From an uncultured Corynebacterium sp. (GTDB lineage Bacteria > Actinomycetota > Actinomycetes > Mycobacteriales > Mycobacteriaceae): a stretch of 64,000 nt of DNA. The DNA lies in assembly GCF_946223165.1 (NCBI RefSeq), contig NZ_CAMIBP010000012.1, positions 1-64,000 of the forward strand, read 5' to 3'. A program made the position numbers and the translations under genes. Numbering within the stretch: position 1 is the first letter of the stretch; the number at the start of each line of letters is the position of its first letter. Of the stretch, positions 18,701 through 24,628 are shown piece by piece. The notes under the pieces were generated by a model that saw only the letters and a list, made by a program, of their open reading frames with translations, ran no database searches and had not been told where the DNA came from.

Positions 18701-18850
18701 ACCGGCGCCTGCGGCGATCTGAGCCCGGAGAGTGGGCAGCCAGGCGTAGCCCTGGCCGGAGAAGACGAGCGCAAAGGGTTCATCCTTAAGCCTGCTCACG
18801 AGGCGTTCGCCGGCGGGAGTGATGAGGGTGGGCTGGTCAGCGTTCGACAC
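9755..18850 (-). CDS. fas: Type I fatty acid synthase (multifunctional)
   Basis: One 3031-residue polypeptide that carries out all steps of fatty acid synthesis and feeds membrane lipids and mycolates. Domain order follows bacterial FAS-I: acetyltransferase with GHSQG (Ser about 136); enoyl reductase (VMLPGMTPSTVDPAIV about 400; FMN-binding GGGIGTPE); MaoC-type dehydratase (GDRNPIHVSDAAAALAG about 1190); malonyl/palmitoyl transferase with AGHSVGEYNAL (about 1390); an Ala/Pro linker and ACP (GVSSRRNQLLLDLG, phosphopantetheine Ser about 1783); ketoreductase (VVTGGSPRSIAAAV about 2075); ketosynthase with Cys in HPVAACATAAVS (about 2673) and His in SKHDTST and TGHAKGG. GTG 18850 is preferred because AGGA lies six bases before it; an in-frame GTG at 18916 would add 22 residues. 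No frameshift is seen. acpS at 5906 activates it. Confidence 0.95.
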   Translation of the reverse strand: MSNADQPTLITPAGERLVSRLKDEPFALVFSGQGYAWLPTLRAQIAAGAGAAVAGAVEQARGILAPLEDELAPFTPRGFEPVVWANAAADGAPNDAVLASAAVSTPGILVAQIAVLESLQAQGLTVGDAVAAIGHSQGALATFVATGRAQAGEAIALARLIGAAITKAGRTHGLLATEQGAPMLAVSGATREQIEPALAGTGVHVGLINGRTNVVLVGVPQELAAVQARLEKQAARAAQAVEDKQRGGSPLTLKFTPLNIQAAYHHPAMADAVAQVEAWGAAVGLNAELVAEGARAVLTDVVDWPAQVRGAVDAGARWILECGPAGGVDSLTRAIVEGYGVGTLVVCGADGQAQLFDAGRAPQLPTAWSQFAPAVRAGQGDRAGKVVTKFTRATGYSPVMLPGMTPSTVDPAIVAAAANAGHWAELAGGGQTTNAILAQNLEKLEELLEPGVNAQFNAMYLSASQWRRQISGERAVPKARANGAPINGVIVSAGIPPLEEAVDLVTSLHADNFPWVAFKPGTVRQITQVLAIADALADTAAEDAATPLIMQIEGGHAGGHHSWEDLDELLLATYGQIRERANVILAVGGGIGTPERGAEYLLGTWAEQYGLPAAPVDAIMVGTAAMATAESTASESVKQALVAAQAATDNGGWAPAGGVNGGIASGRSQLGADIHEIDNSFAQAGRLLDEVAGDAEAVAARRADIIAAIDKTCKPYFGDVTDMTYAQWLERYLELSYLGEWTDQSWFVRFAQMVERAEARLNPADHGEFAAQVTATADNPARAVADLRAAYGMLVDLPVHVADADWFVQLLAGKGKPANFVPVIDAEVRRLWRQDSLWQAHDERYDADQVCIIPGTTAVAGIERANEPVAELLGRFEAAAAQGITAADAAPAEEARSVAEAIRQAPTVSWAGREQANPLHLTEAAQLNERDGEYWITMPLAGAIAGAELNIRVTPNPVPGASPLVTESDAAHAMRELARVAAGGELPAVTAIDGVATATWSAQLTADDVAAYENVTAGYTDGGAHGAAQGVAPDVLVGKAWPAVFALIADAVAADGTPAVEGLLNLVHLNHRLELLADFAADAAAGADFVTELAITARLGEVADTQLGRVVPVTVEISAGHATLARLEEQFAIRGRRGEAALPASTMYIASPESEDALMSTPKSFRHRLIVTAPESMHAFAVVTGDRNPIHVSDAAAALAGLPDGVIVHGMWTSALAQLAATFDGAELKEWDAQMLAPILPGQQVIITVSRSAVDTREGVGEVRSVTVGVGDAVALTAVATVAAPRTFYGFPGQGIQSQGMGMDAFAASAAARAVWERADRHTRSTLGFSILEIVRNNPASVTVRGEEFAHPDGALFLTQFTQVAMATLGCAQIAEMHEAGVLERGAYFAGHSVGEYNALAAYAQVLSLEAVLEIVYARGLTMHRLVERDEEGNSNYGLSALRPNKIGISADKVFDYVAGVAQQTGEFLEIVNYNIAGVQYAVAGTKKGLEALGADAEKRAPGARAYIPIPGIDVPFHSSHLLDGVPAFRAHLDSLIPADIDLDVLVGHYVPNLVARPFELTREFVESMAAVVSSPILDEVLADFDAAASNPVQLGRTLLIELLAWQFASPVRWIETQDLLLTPSDRTGGPQDAAIAGLGIDRFVEVGVGSSPTLANMLGQTLRLPQYTAAAQHIEVLNIERDRAKAFAEDAVDVPELPAAAAVATEAEQSAADAAPAAEAAPAAATPVPAAAPAPAAGAGTPDDKAFGAGDAVEMLVATWTKVRLDQMGATDTIEALVEGVSSRRNQLLLDLGTEFGLGAIDGAADAPIEELKATVAGMAKGYKAFGLVLGEQVAETLRRLTGPAGKKAGYVAERVTGPWGLGAGWVDRVTAELVLGTREGASLRGGDLATLGTGAANAKELDALIDAAVQAAGARAGAAIAMPSAGGAGGGATVDSAALDEFAGQFTGALATTARTLLAQLGVAAPTTDFAETDADAEVAALVTRELGADWPKLVAPSFDANKAVLIDDRWATAREDLARVAAGELEAADVDVIAAGEDVARIAEFLGLDTHAVQARTAAAELEHHGEIAVVTGGSPRSIAAAVAGELLAAGATVVATTSRLDHGRLEFYKELYRTHARGNAALWVVPANLNSFADLDALIEWIGTEQSATVNGKSTLVKPALVPDLLFPFAAPRVQGTLADAGSQAENQMRLLLWSVEKLIAGLSAIGADTHVGHRLHVVLPGSPNRGRFGGDGAYGEAKAALDALVTRWNAEQSAWGERTSLVHAHIGWVRGTGLMGSNDPMVELVEAKGVETYSTEEMAAQLLTAADAATREQAALSPVTLDFTGGLGGADLNLVELAREAAAKQAREAAECTATAPRTVRALPNLRRTIEWTQPDFAGVTDALDDMVVIVGAGELGPLGSSRTRYEVELSGDLTAAGVIELAWTMGHIAFDEQTKNWVIARGDDEGTEIAEEDIYERFHDEVLANIGVRRYHDDFGPHMPMVDNLMPELTTIYLEKDITFTVQDEATAKSFVHDVEGATAFFDGEEWQVTRPAGSPVRVPRRVAMSRFVGGQIPTDFDPAVYGIPADMIDNLDRVALWNIVCTVDAFLASGFTPAELLASVHPARVSSTQGTGMGGMASLRSLYVDKLLAQSRPNDILQEALPNVVAAHVMQSYVGGYGQMIHPVAACATAAVSVEEGVDKLRLRKADFVVAGGIDDLSIEGITGFGDMAATADSAEMAGKGIDDKFFSRANDRRRGGFIESEGGGTILLARGSLAAELGLPVLGVVAFAESFADGAHTSIPAPGLGALSAARGGMDSRLALALRGVGVSPDEIAIVSKHDTSTNANDPNESDLHERIAASLGRADGNPLYVISQKTLTGHAKGGAAAFQIVGLTQVLREGIIPPNRSLDCVDPALRKDAHMTWLRRTLDLRQQAQGAPKAGLVTSLGFGHVSALVAIVHPGAFLQALRQERGDAAATAWSEAAAAREDAGRARFDDAMRGGAALYERPVDRNLGGTGDAVKEREVSVLLDESSRLVNGVLTPNI

Positions 18851-19003
18851 GGGAATTCCTGCTCCTCTATTAATGAAAAAGTTTCGGGAAAGAAAGTCAG
18901 TCCTTAAGCATGCCACAAAATCATGAGGGATCCATCATCTTTTGCGGCGCGCTGTCCACTTTTCCTCGTCCCATAGCAGGTGAGACGCCTCGTATGCGCT
19001 GGT

Positions 19004-19113
19004 CAACCGCAGGACAACTGCGGGCCAACCGCAGGACAACTGCGTGCTAACCGCGGGGCAACCGCGGGCCAACCACGGGACAACTGCGAGCCAACCGCAG
19101 GCCAACCGCCGCC
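19004..19113. repeat. Ten tandem 11-bp units upstream of fas
   Basis: Ten consecutive 11-mers of the form CAAC(C/T)GC(A/G)GG(A/C), starting 19004, 19015, 19026 and so on, with 1-3 changes each and alternating A and C subtypes giving a 22-bp higher period. The unit is about one helical turn, so every copy faces the same side of the DNA. The array lies between the bioD stop (19137) and the fas start (18850), where the fas promoter should be. 18851-19003 shows nothing else I can name. Confidence 0.9.
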
Positions 19114-19136
19114 AGCGACGCGCCGACGCTACTCGG

Positions 19137-19835
19137 CTACAAGACCGCCAGATCCGACAGATCCGGCAGGCAGCCCAGCGCTGCGCGGGCCGCCACCCGA
19201 AATTCCTCAGCGTCCAGCCCACCAGCACCCGCGGGCAAGCTCCCCCACAGCGGCACGCCGGTGACCACGGGAAGCTCCTCCACATTGAGCTGGGTGGCCA
19301 GGTCAGGGCTTGCAGGCAGACTACCGCCGATGAGGCCCGCCACGCGCAACCCCGCCCGGGCAGCCTCGCGCACGGTCAGCTCCGCCGCATTGAGGCTTCC
19401 CAACTGCAGCGACGTCACAACGACGAGGGGCGCGTCCAGGTCGGCGGCCACGTCCGCGAGCGTGAGATCATCAGCCAGCCGAACCAGCAAGCCTCCGGCA
19501 CCCTCGACGAGGACGACCCGTGCCCCGCCGCCCGCCGGCGGCACGTCCAAGCCCCGAATCCACTCGACCAGCTCGGAGCGCTCGACCTGCGCCATCCCGG
19601 CGCGGCGGGCGGACAGGTTGGGCGCTAGCGGCTCCGGGTAGCGGCGAAACTCCGCCGTCGCCACACCGGCGAGACGCTCCACGGTGACCGCGTCGCCGGA
19701 ACCGTCCGGCTCGCCGGTCTGTACGGGCTTGGCCGCAACGACGTCAAAGCCGCGGGCCGCTAGCTCAGCGGCGAGCGCCGCCGTGGCCACCGTCTTGCCC
19801 ACGTCCGTGTTCGTTCCCGTAATGCAGAGGATCAT
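19137..19835 (-). CDS. bioD: Dethiobiotin synthetase
   Basis: ATP-dependent carboxylation of 7,8-diaminopelargonate to dethiobiotin, the third-to-last biotin step. 232 residues from ATG 19835. The P-loop is GTNTDVGKTVATAAL at the N-terminus; KPVQTGEPDGSGD and VEGAGGLLVRLADDLTLAD are the other family motifs. AGGAG lies ten bases before the start. It follows bioA by 80 bases on the same strand; that spacer has repeated GTTCTTGGT units (19866-19900). Biotin serves the acyl-CoA carboxylases that supply fas. Confidence 0.95.
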   Translation of the reverse strand: MILCITGTNTDVGKTVATAALAAELAARGFDVVAAKPVQTGEPDGSGDAVTVERLAGVATAEFRRYPEPLAPNLSARRAGMAQVERSELVEWIRGLDVPPAGGGARVVLVEGAGGLLVRLADDLTLADVAADLDAPLVVVTSLQLGSLNAAELTVREAARAGLRVAGLIGGSLPASPDLATQLNVEELPVVTGVPLWGSLPAGAGGLDAEEFRVAARAALGCLPDLSDLAVL

Positions 19836-19915
19836 TGTGTGTGTACTCCTGTGTTGTGTCGACGTTCTTGGTGTTCTTGGTGTCGCGGGAGTTCTTGGCA
19901 GTGCCGACGCTGTCC

Positions 19916-21211
19916 TTAGGCGCCCCCAACCGTGGCGCGCGCCGCGGCGACCATGGCCGCGCATATGGCATCGACCTCGCCGGGCGTGCTCACGAAGGGC
20001 GGCATCGCGTAGATGAGCCGGCCGAAGGGGCGCAGCCAAACGCCGCACTCCATGGCGGCATCGATGGCTTTCACCATGTCCACGTCGCGCTCCATCTCAA
20101 TGACGCCGATAGCGCCAAGCACGCGCACGTCAGCAACCCCGGGCAGCTCGCGCGCCGGCGCCAGGCCAGCCTGGAGGCGCTCCTCAATGACAGGAACCCA
20201 CGTCCGCCACCGCCCCTCCAGCGCCAGAGTTGTGGCCTCCGCGGCCACGGCGCACGCGAGCGGGTTGGCCATGAATGTCGGGCCGTGCATCACCGCGGCG
20301 GGGCTCAAACCATGCGCCACCCGGTCCGTCGCCAACGTCGCCGCCAGGCTCATAAAGCCACCCGTGAGCGCCTTGCCGACACACAGAATGTCCGGGACAA
20401 CGCCGTTGTCGAGCGTGGTAAACAACTGCCCGGCGCGCCCGAAGCCGGTGGCAATCTCATCGGCAATGAGCACAATGTCATGGTCGTCACACAGGCGGCG
20501 CACGCCGCGCACAAGCTCGGGATCGTGGAAACGCATTCCGCCCGCCCCCTGCACGACGGGCTCGATGATGATGGCGGCCACGTCGGGGCCGATGAGCGCG
20601 TCCATCTCAGCAAGGTAGGCGGCGTGCGCCTCCGGGCCGGAGCCCCGCACGGGCGGCGGCGGGGCAAAGTACTGCTGCGCCACCACGCCCTGCCACAGGG
20701 AATGCATCCCACCGTCCGGGTCGCACACGCTCATCGCCCCGAAGGTGTCGCCGTGATAGCCGGAGCGCCACGTGAACAGCGCCGTGCGCTCGGGATGTCC
20801 CTGCCCGCGGGCGAATTGCAGCGCCATCTTGATGGCCACCTCAACGGACACCGAGCCGGAGTCCGAGTAGAAGACCTGGCCAAACTCCCCGCCCGTGAGC
20901 TCTAAGAGGTTGCGCGCCAGTCGCGCGGCCGGGGCGTGGGTGAGGCCACCGAACATGACGTGGCTCATCTCGTCTATCTGCGCGTGGGCGGCCGCGGTCA
21001 GGCGCGGGTGCCCGTGCCCGTAGGCGGCGGCCCACCACGAGCTCATGCCGTCAATGAGCCGGCGCCCGTCGCGCAGCGTGAGATAAACGCCCTTTGTCGA
21101 CGTGACCTCGAAGGCGCGGACACCGGGCGCGGCGTAGGGATGCCAGAGATGGGCCGCGTCGAAGGCGACAACATCATCAAGCAGATCTTGAACATCGTTC
21201 AATTTTTTCAT
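19916..21211 (-). CDS. bioA: Adenosylmethionine-8-amino-7-oxononanoate aminotransferase
   Basis: PLP enzyme converting 8-amino-7-oxononanoate to 7,8-diaminopelargonate with SAM as amino donor. 431 residues, normal length. Visible motifs: HLWHPYAAPGVRAFEV (substrate entry), SSWWAAAYGHGHPRL, VLIADEIATGFGRAGQLF (PLP Asp) and CVGKALTGGFMSLA with the PLP Lys. No Shine-Dalgarno precedes ATG 21211, but a -10-like GATACT lies nine bases upstream, so the mRNA is nearly leaderless. A perfect BioQ-like palindrome covers codons 4-8. The gene is divergent from a permease with the same arrangement. Confidence 0.95.
   Translation of the reverse strand: MKKLNDVQDLLDDVVAFDAAHLWHPYAAPGVRAFEVTSTKGVYLTLRDGRRLIDGMSSWWAAAYGHGHPRLTAAAHAQIDEMSHVMFGGLTHAPAARLARNLLELTGGEFGQVFYSDSGSVSVEVAIKMALQFARGQGHPERTALFTWRSGYHGDTFGAMSVCDPDGGMHSLWQGVVAQQYFAPPPPVRGSGPEAHAAYLAEMDALIGPDVAAIIIEPVVQGAGGMRFHDPELVRGVRRLCDDHDIVLIADEIATGFGRAGQLFTTLDNGVVPDILCVGKALTGGFMSLAATLATDRVAHGLSPAAVMHGPTFMANPLACAVAAEATTLALEGRWRTWVPVIEERLQAGLAPARELPGVADVRVLGAIGVIEMERDVDMVKAIDAAMECGVWLRPFGRLIYAMPPFVSTPGEVDAICAAMVAAARATVGGA
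21188..21202. promoter_or_regulatory. BioQ-like operator inside bioA
   Basis: TTGAACATCGTTCAA, a perfect inverted repeat of TGAAC-N3-GTTCA type, as known for the corynebacterial biotin repressor BioQ (consensus TGAAC-N3-GTTAC). It lies just downstream of the predicted bioA transcription start, in codons 4-8, so a bound repressor would block promoter clearance. Confidence 0.75.
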
Positions 21212-21220
21212 AAAAACACA

Positions 21221-21226
21221 AGTATC
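21221..21226 (-). promoter_or_regulatory. -10 box of bioA
   Basis: GATACT on the minus strand, nine bases before ATG 21211; predicted start of transcription within a few bases of the start codon. Confidence 0.45.
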
Positions 21227-21242
21227 ACATTCGACGGCGGTG

Positions 21243-21248
21243 CATAAT
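21243..21248 (+). promoter_or_regulatory. -10 box of the permease gene (leaderless)
   Basis: CATAAT, seven bases before ATG 21256. An in-frame ATG at 21247 overlaps the box itself and is therefore unlikely to be the start. Confidence 0.5.
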
Positions 21249-21255
21249 GCTTTTC

Positions 21256-22716
21256 ATGACTCAACTTGAACAGCGTTCAATTGCGCCTTTAGCCACCCGC
21301 ATTACCCTTCCCACCATCGCCGCCGTGGAGACCTGGGAGCGTTTCAGCTTCTACGGCATGCAGGCCATCTTGGCCTTCTACCTCTACGCCACCGTCACCG
21401 ACGGCGGGCTCGGCATGGACAAGACTCAGGCCACCGCGCTGGTGGGCGCCTACGGCTCCTTGCTCTATCTCTTCACCTTCGTCGGCGGCTGGGTCGCCGA
21501 CCGCGTCCTCGGCGCGGAGCGCACCCTACTCACCGGCGCCGCGCTCCTCATGTGCGGCCATCTCGCACTCTCCCTCATCCCCGGCTACGTCGGCCTCGTC
21601 GGCGGCCTGCTCCCCCTCGCACTCGGGTCCGGCCTGCTCAAGACCGCCGCCATCACCATCCTCGGCGCCGCCTTCCCTCCGGCCGCGGGTGCCCGTGACG
21701 GTGCCTTCCAGGTCTTCTACCTCGGCATCAACATCGGCGCGTTCTTCGGCCCCATGCTCACCGGATGGCTGGCCCAGACGTACACGTACCACGTCGGCTT
21801 CCTCGCCGCGGCCGCCCTCATGGCGCTCGGCTGCATCACCTATGGCCTGCTGCGCAGCCGCATGCGTTCCTCGCTCGATCCGGAGGTCACGCGCTTCATC
21901 ACCGTCCCCGCCAACCCCATCGACCGCGGCTCCTTGGTCCGCGTGGCGGGCGCCGCCCTCGTCGTCCTCGTTGCCGCGCTGGCCGCTCTGGCAACCGGCG
22001 TCCTCACGCCGCAACGCCTCGCACTCGGCCTTCTCCTCGCCACCGTCCTCGCCGCCGTATGGCTCTTTGCCTCCATGCTCCGTTCCTCGGCCGTCTCCCC
22101 CGCTGAGCGCACCCGCGTCATCGCGTTCATCCCACTCTTCCTCTGCTCCACCGCGTATTGGACCCTGCAATCACAGACTTACGGCGTGCTCGCCGTCTAC
22201 TCGGACGAGCGCCTCAATCGCACCGTCGGTAGCCTCACCATCCCCGCCGCATGGACACAGTCCCTCAACCCGCTCTACATCCTGGTCTTCTCCATCCCGC
22301 TGGCCGCCCTGCTGGCCCGCCGCGCCAACCGGGGCATGCACCGTCAGACCCTCATGGGCGGCGGCATCACCCTCGCCGGCGCCGGAATGTTTTTGCTGCT
22401 CCCCTTCGTGGGCGGCGGCGAAGGTTCCACACCGTTTGTCATCCTTGCCGGCTGCATCCTGGCCATGAGCCTAGGCGAGCTCTTCATCGGCCCCATCGGC
22501 ATGGCCGCGTCCGCCTCCCATGCCCCGCAGGCCTTCGCCACCCGCTTCTCAGCGCTCTACTTCCTCACGATGGCCATCGGCACCTCCCTGGCCGGCAGCC
22601 TCTCCACGCTCTACGATCCCACCGATGCCAGCGCCGAGCGCACCTACATCCTCCTCGTCGGCGCGGTCCCCGTCGTGCTCGGCGCAGCGCTCTTGCTCTC
22701 CCCCAAGAGGGCCTGA
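21256..22716 (+). CDS. POT/PTR-family permease of the biotin locus (cg2884-like)
   Basis: Proton-coupled peptide-transporter family protein, 486 residues and about 14 membrane segments. The signature VETWERFSFYGMQAILAFYL at the N-terminus is the POT ExxERFxYYG motif. In C. glutamicum a permease of this kind (cg2884) is divergent from bioA-bioD and belongs to the BioQ regulon; the palindrome at 21266-21280 repeats that here. It may import biotin, a precursor or biotinyl peptides, but substrate is inferred. ATG 21256 is chosen over 21247 because the -10 box overlaps the latter. The last 73 bases overlap a small minus-strand ORF. Confidence 0.85.
   Translation: MTQLEQRSIAPLATRITLPTIAAVETWERFSFYGMQAILAFYLYATVTDGGLGMDKTQATALVGAYGSLLYLFTFVGGWVADRVLGAERTLLTGAALLMCGHLALSLIPGYVGLVGGLLPLALGSGLLKTAAITILGAAFPPAAGARDGAFQVFYLGINIGAFFGPMLTGWLAQTYTYHVGFLAAAALMALGCITYGLLRSRMRSSLDPEVTRFITVPANPIDRGSLVRVAGAALVVLVAALAALATGVLTPQRLALGLLLATVLAAVWLFASMLRSSAVSPAERTRVIAFIPLFLCSTAYWTLQSQTYGVLAVYSDERLNRTVGSLTIPAAWTQSLNPLYILVFSIPLAALLARRANRGMHRQTLMGGGITLAGAGMFLLLPFVGGGEGSTPFVILAGCILAMSLGELFIGPIGMAASASHAPQAFATRFSALYFLTMAIGTSLAGSLSTLYDPTDASAERTYILLVGAVPVVLGAALLLSPKRA
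21266..21280. promoter_or_regulatory. BioQ-like operator inside the permease gene
   Basis: TTGAACAGCGTTCAA, a perfect palindrome with the same arms as the one in bioA, covering codons 4-9 of the permease. The two operators are 78 bp apart and flank both divergent promoters. Confidence 0.75.
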
Positions 22717-22871
22717 CGCACCATGTCCTCCGCGTCGGCCAACTCGGCCGATGCCACGGCGGACACTACCGCACCATCAAAAATCTGGCACGGATCGTCC
22801 GGGACCACCTCGGCGGTCCGTGCCAGTTTCTTATCGTCCAGGTAGGCGTCGAACGCCCTATCGATGCTCAT
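22644..22871 (-). CDS. Small hypothetical protein
   Basis: A possible 75-residue acidic protein (MSIDRAFDAYLDDKKLARTA...) that I do not recognise. It begins in the gap between the permease and the secreted nuclease and runs 73 bases into the permease 3' end on the other strand. The part outside the overlap (22717-22871) has coding-like composition; the part inside is Ser/Thr/Arg-rich and looks like antisense. No clear RBS. It may be real with a shorter end, or spurious. Confidence 0.35.
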   Translation of the reverse strand: MSIDRAFDAYLDDKKLARTAEVVPDDPCQIFDGAVVSAVASAELADAEDMVRQALLGESKSAAPSTTGTAPTRRM

Positions 22872-22931
22872 ACCGACACCCTAGTCTCAATGGCCTCCTG
22901 CGTCCGGGCCGGGACATAGAATCCTCCCATC

Positions 22932-23753
22932 ATGCTCGATTCTCTCCCCGCGCCGCTGCGCCAGCTCCTGCCACGACTCTCCCTCATTGTGTCCCTCGTG
23001 CTCGCTCTCCTAGGCACCGCCAGCATCCTCGGCGCCACCTCCGCTCCAGGCTCCTCCTCGGGTTCTGCTGCGAGCTCCTCAGCGAGCTCCTCTGCCGCTG
23101 CCGATGCCGCCACGACGACGACCGCAGCAGCCACCACCGCTGCACCAGCTCCGACGACTGAGCCTGTAGCCGACCCGGCGGCCGACTCCCGCGCGCAGCT
23201 CGAGACGCTAGCAATCAAGGGTCGCGCCCCGAAAACCGGCTATTCCCGCGATGAGTTCGGCGAGCGCTGGTCCGACGACGTTGACGTCGAGCTTGGCCAC
23301 AACGGCTGCGACACCCGCAACGATATCCTCGCCCGAGACCTCGACAACGAGACGATTAAGGACGGCACTCACGGCTGCGTCGTCCTCACCGGTCTCCTCC
23401 ACGACCCGTACACGGGCACGGACATCGACTTCCAACGCGGCCAGTCCACCTCCTCCCTCGTGCAGATCGACCACGTGGTCCCGCTGTCCGATGCCTGGCA
23501 AAAGGGAGCGCAGACCTGGGACGCGAAGACCCGCCGCAACTTTGCCAATGATCCGCGTAACTTGCTTGCAGTCCAGGGCAAGGCCAACTCCTCCAAGAGC
23601 GACGGTGACGCCGCCACGTGGCTGCCCGCCAACAAGTCCTACCGCTGCACCTACGCGCAGAAGATCATCGACGTCAAGGCCGTCTACGGTCTGTGGGTCA
23701 CCCAGGCCGAGTACGATGCCTTGGCCGCCCAGCTCGACACCTGCGCCGCCTAG
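22932..23753 (+). CDS. Secreted HNH-family nuclease (DUF1524/GmrSD C-terminal type)
   Basis: A 273-residue exported protein. Residues about 15-36 are a signal or anchor helix (LSLIVSLVLALLGTASILGA), then a low-complexity Ser/Ala/Thr linker to about 95. The C-terminal domain has the DUF1524-type HNH pattern: RDEFGERWSDD, NDILARDL, then LVQIDHVVPLSDAWQKGA with the metal-binding DH, FANDPRNLLAV and ANSSKSDGD. Such proteins are common in actinobacteria and probably cut extracellular DNA. A TAGAAT box nine bases before ATG 22932 suggests an almost leaderless transcript. Confidence 0.85.
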   Translation: MLDSLPAPLRQLLPRLSLIVSLVLALLGTASILGATSAPGSSSGSAASSSASSSAAADAATTTTAAATTAAPAPTTEPVADPAADSRAQLETLAIKGRAPKTGYSRDEFGERWSDDVDVELGHNGCDTRNDILARDLDNETIKDGTHGCVVLTGLLHDPYTGTDIDFQRGQSTSSLVQIDHVVPLSDAWQKGAQTWDAKTRRNFANDPRNLLAVQGKANSSKSDGDAATWLPANKSYRCTYAQKIIDVKAVYGLWVTQAEYDALAAQLDTCAA

Positions 23754-23872
23754 GGCCCGCAGCGCAGTCGGGCCCCGGCAGGCGTTTCATTCCGGGCGCT
23801 CGTGCGGGATAGCACTGGCAAGCGCAAGACCAACACTGCCCAACGTGAGCCAGCGCATACTACAGTGAGCTC

Positions 23873-24586
23873 ATGACAACCACCAACGACTTCGGCCAAA
23901 TCATCGGCGACGATCTCCCCGGCTGGTCGCCCCGCCCACTTCCCAGCGCCGACTCACTTCCGGGGCGCTTCTGTCGGCTCGAAAAGTTGGCCGAGCGGCA
24001 CATCCCGCGCCTGCTTGATGCCTTCGAGTCCACCATCGTGGACGGCGTGCCGCAGCCCACGTGGACCTACCTGTCCGCGGGGCCGACGACGCAAGCCGAG
24101 CTTGAGGACCACTTCACGTCCAAGATCGACGCCGGGACCGATACGCATTACGCGATCGTCGAAGCCACCCCAGCCGCAGCCGTGCTGGGCACTGTGGGGC
24201 TCATCAATGCCGCACCCGCCGGCGGATCCATCGAGATGGGGTGGGTCACCTACTCCCCGCAGCTGGCGCGCACCGCCACCGCGACGGAGGCGCAATACCT
24301 CGCCATGGCATATGTCTTCGAGGGCCTGGGTTACCGGCGTTATGAGTGGAAGTGCGACTGCCTCAATGAGAAGTCGCGCGCCGCGGCACTACGCCTGGGT
24401 TTCACCTACGAGGGTCGCTTCCGCCAAGCCACTGTCTATAAGGGACGCACGCGCGACACCGATTGGTTCTCCATCGTGGACACAGAATGGCCACCCCTCA
24501 AGGAATCCTTCGAGGGGTGGCTCGATCCGTCGAACTTCGACGATGTGGGAACGCAGGTGCACTCCCTGGCGCATTTCCGCGCCTAG
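23873..24586 (+). CDS. GNAT-family acetyltransferase (RimJ/RimL-like)
   Basis: A 237-residue N-acetyltransferase of the RimL class that uses acetyl-CoA; target unknown. The order is typical: CRLEKLAERHIPRLLDAF near the start, IEMGWVTYSPQLARTATATE for the central strand, and YRRYEWKCDCLNEKSRAAAL RLGF near the end (RRYEWKCD...N-SRAAALRLGF), then YEGRFRQATVYKGRTRDTDW. TACAGT six bases before ATG 23873 indicates a leaderless mRNA. It stands alone between the nuclease and the convergent SPFH gene. Confidence 0.85.
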   Translation: MTTTNDFGQIIGDDLPGWSPRPLPSADSLPGRFCRLEKLAERHIPRLLDAFESTIVDGVPQPTWTYLSAGPTTQAELEDHFTSKIDAGTDTHYAIVEATPAAAVLGTVGLINAAPAGGSIEMGWVTYSPQLARTATATEAQYLAMAYVFEGLGYRRYEWKCDCLNEKSRAAALRLGFTYEGRFRQATVYKGRTRDTDWFSIVDTEWPPLKESFEGWLDPSNFDDVGTQVHSLAHFRA

Positions 24587-24628
24587 TCGGCGCATTGCCG
24601 CGCCTGGCCCTGTGTTTGCTATCCAGTG

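Noticed and set aside
15638..18907. Very long plus-strand open frame (over 1000 codons) antisense to fas, and similar ones at 13829-15556 and 11027-12475
   Set aside because: They are mirror frames of a GC-rich Ala-rich gene; translations are low-complexity (Gly/Arg/His) without motifs, and fas itself has full domain support.
18980..19264. Gln/Asn/Thr-rich repeat peptide over the 11-bp array
   Set aside because: Arises from the repeat itself and runs antisense into bioD; no RBS.
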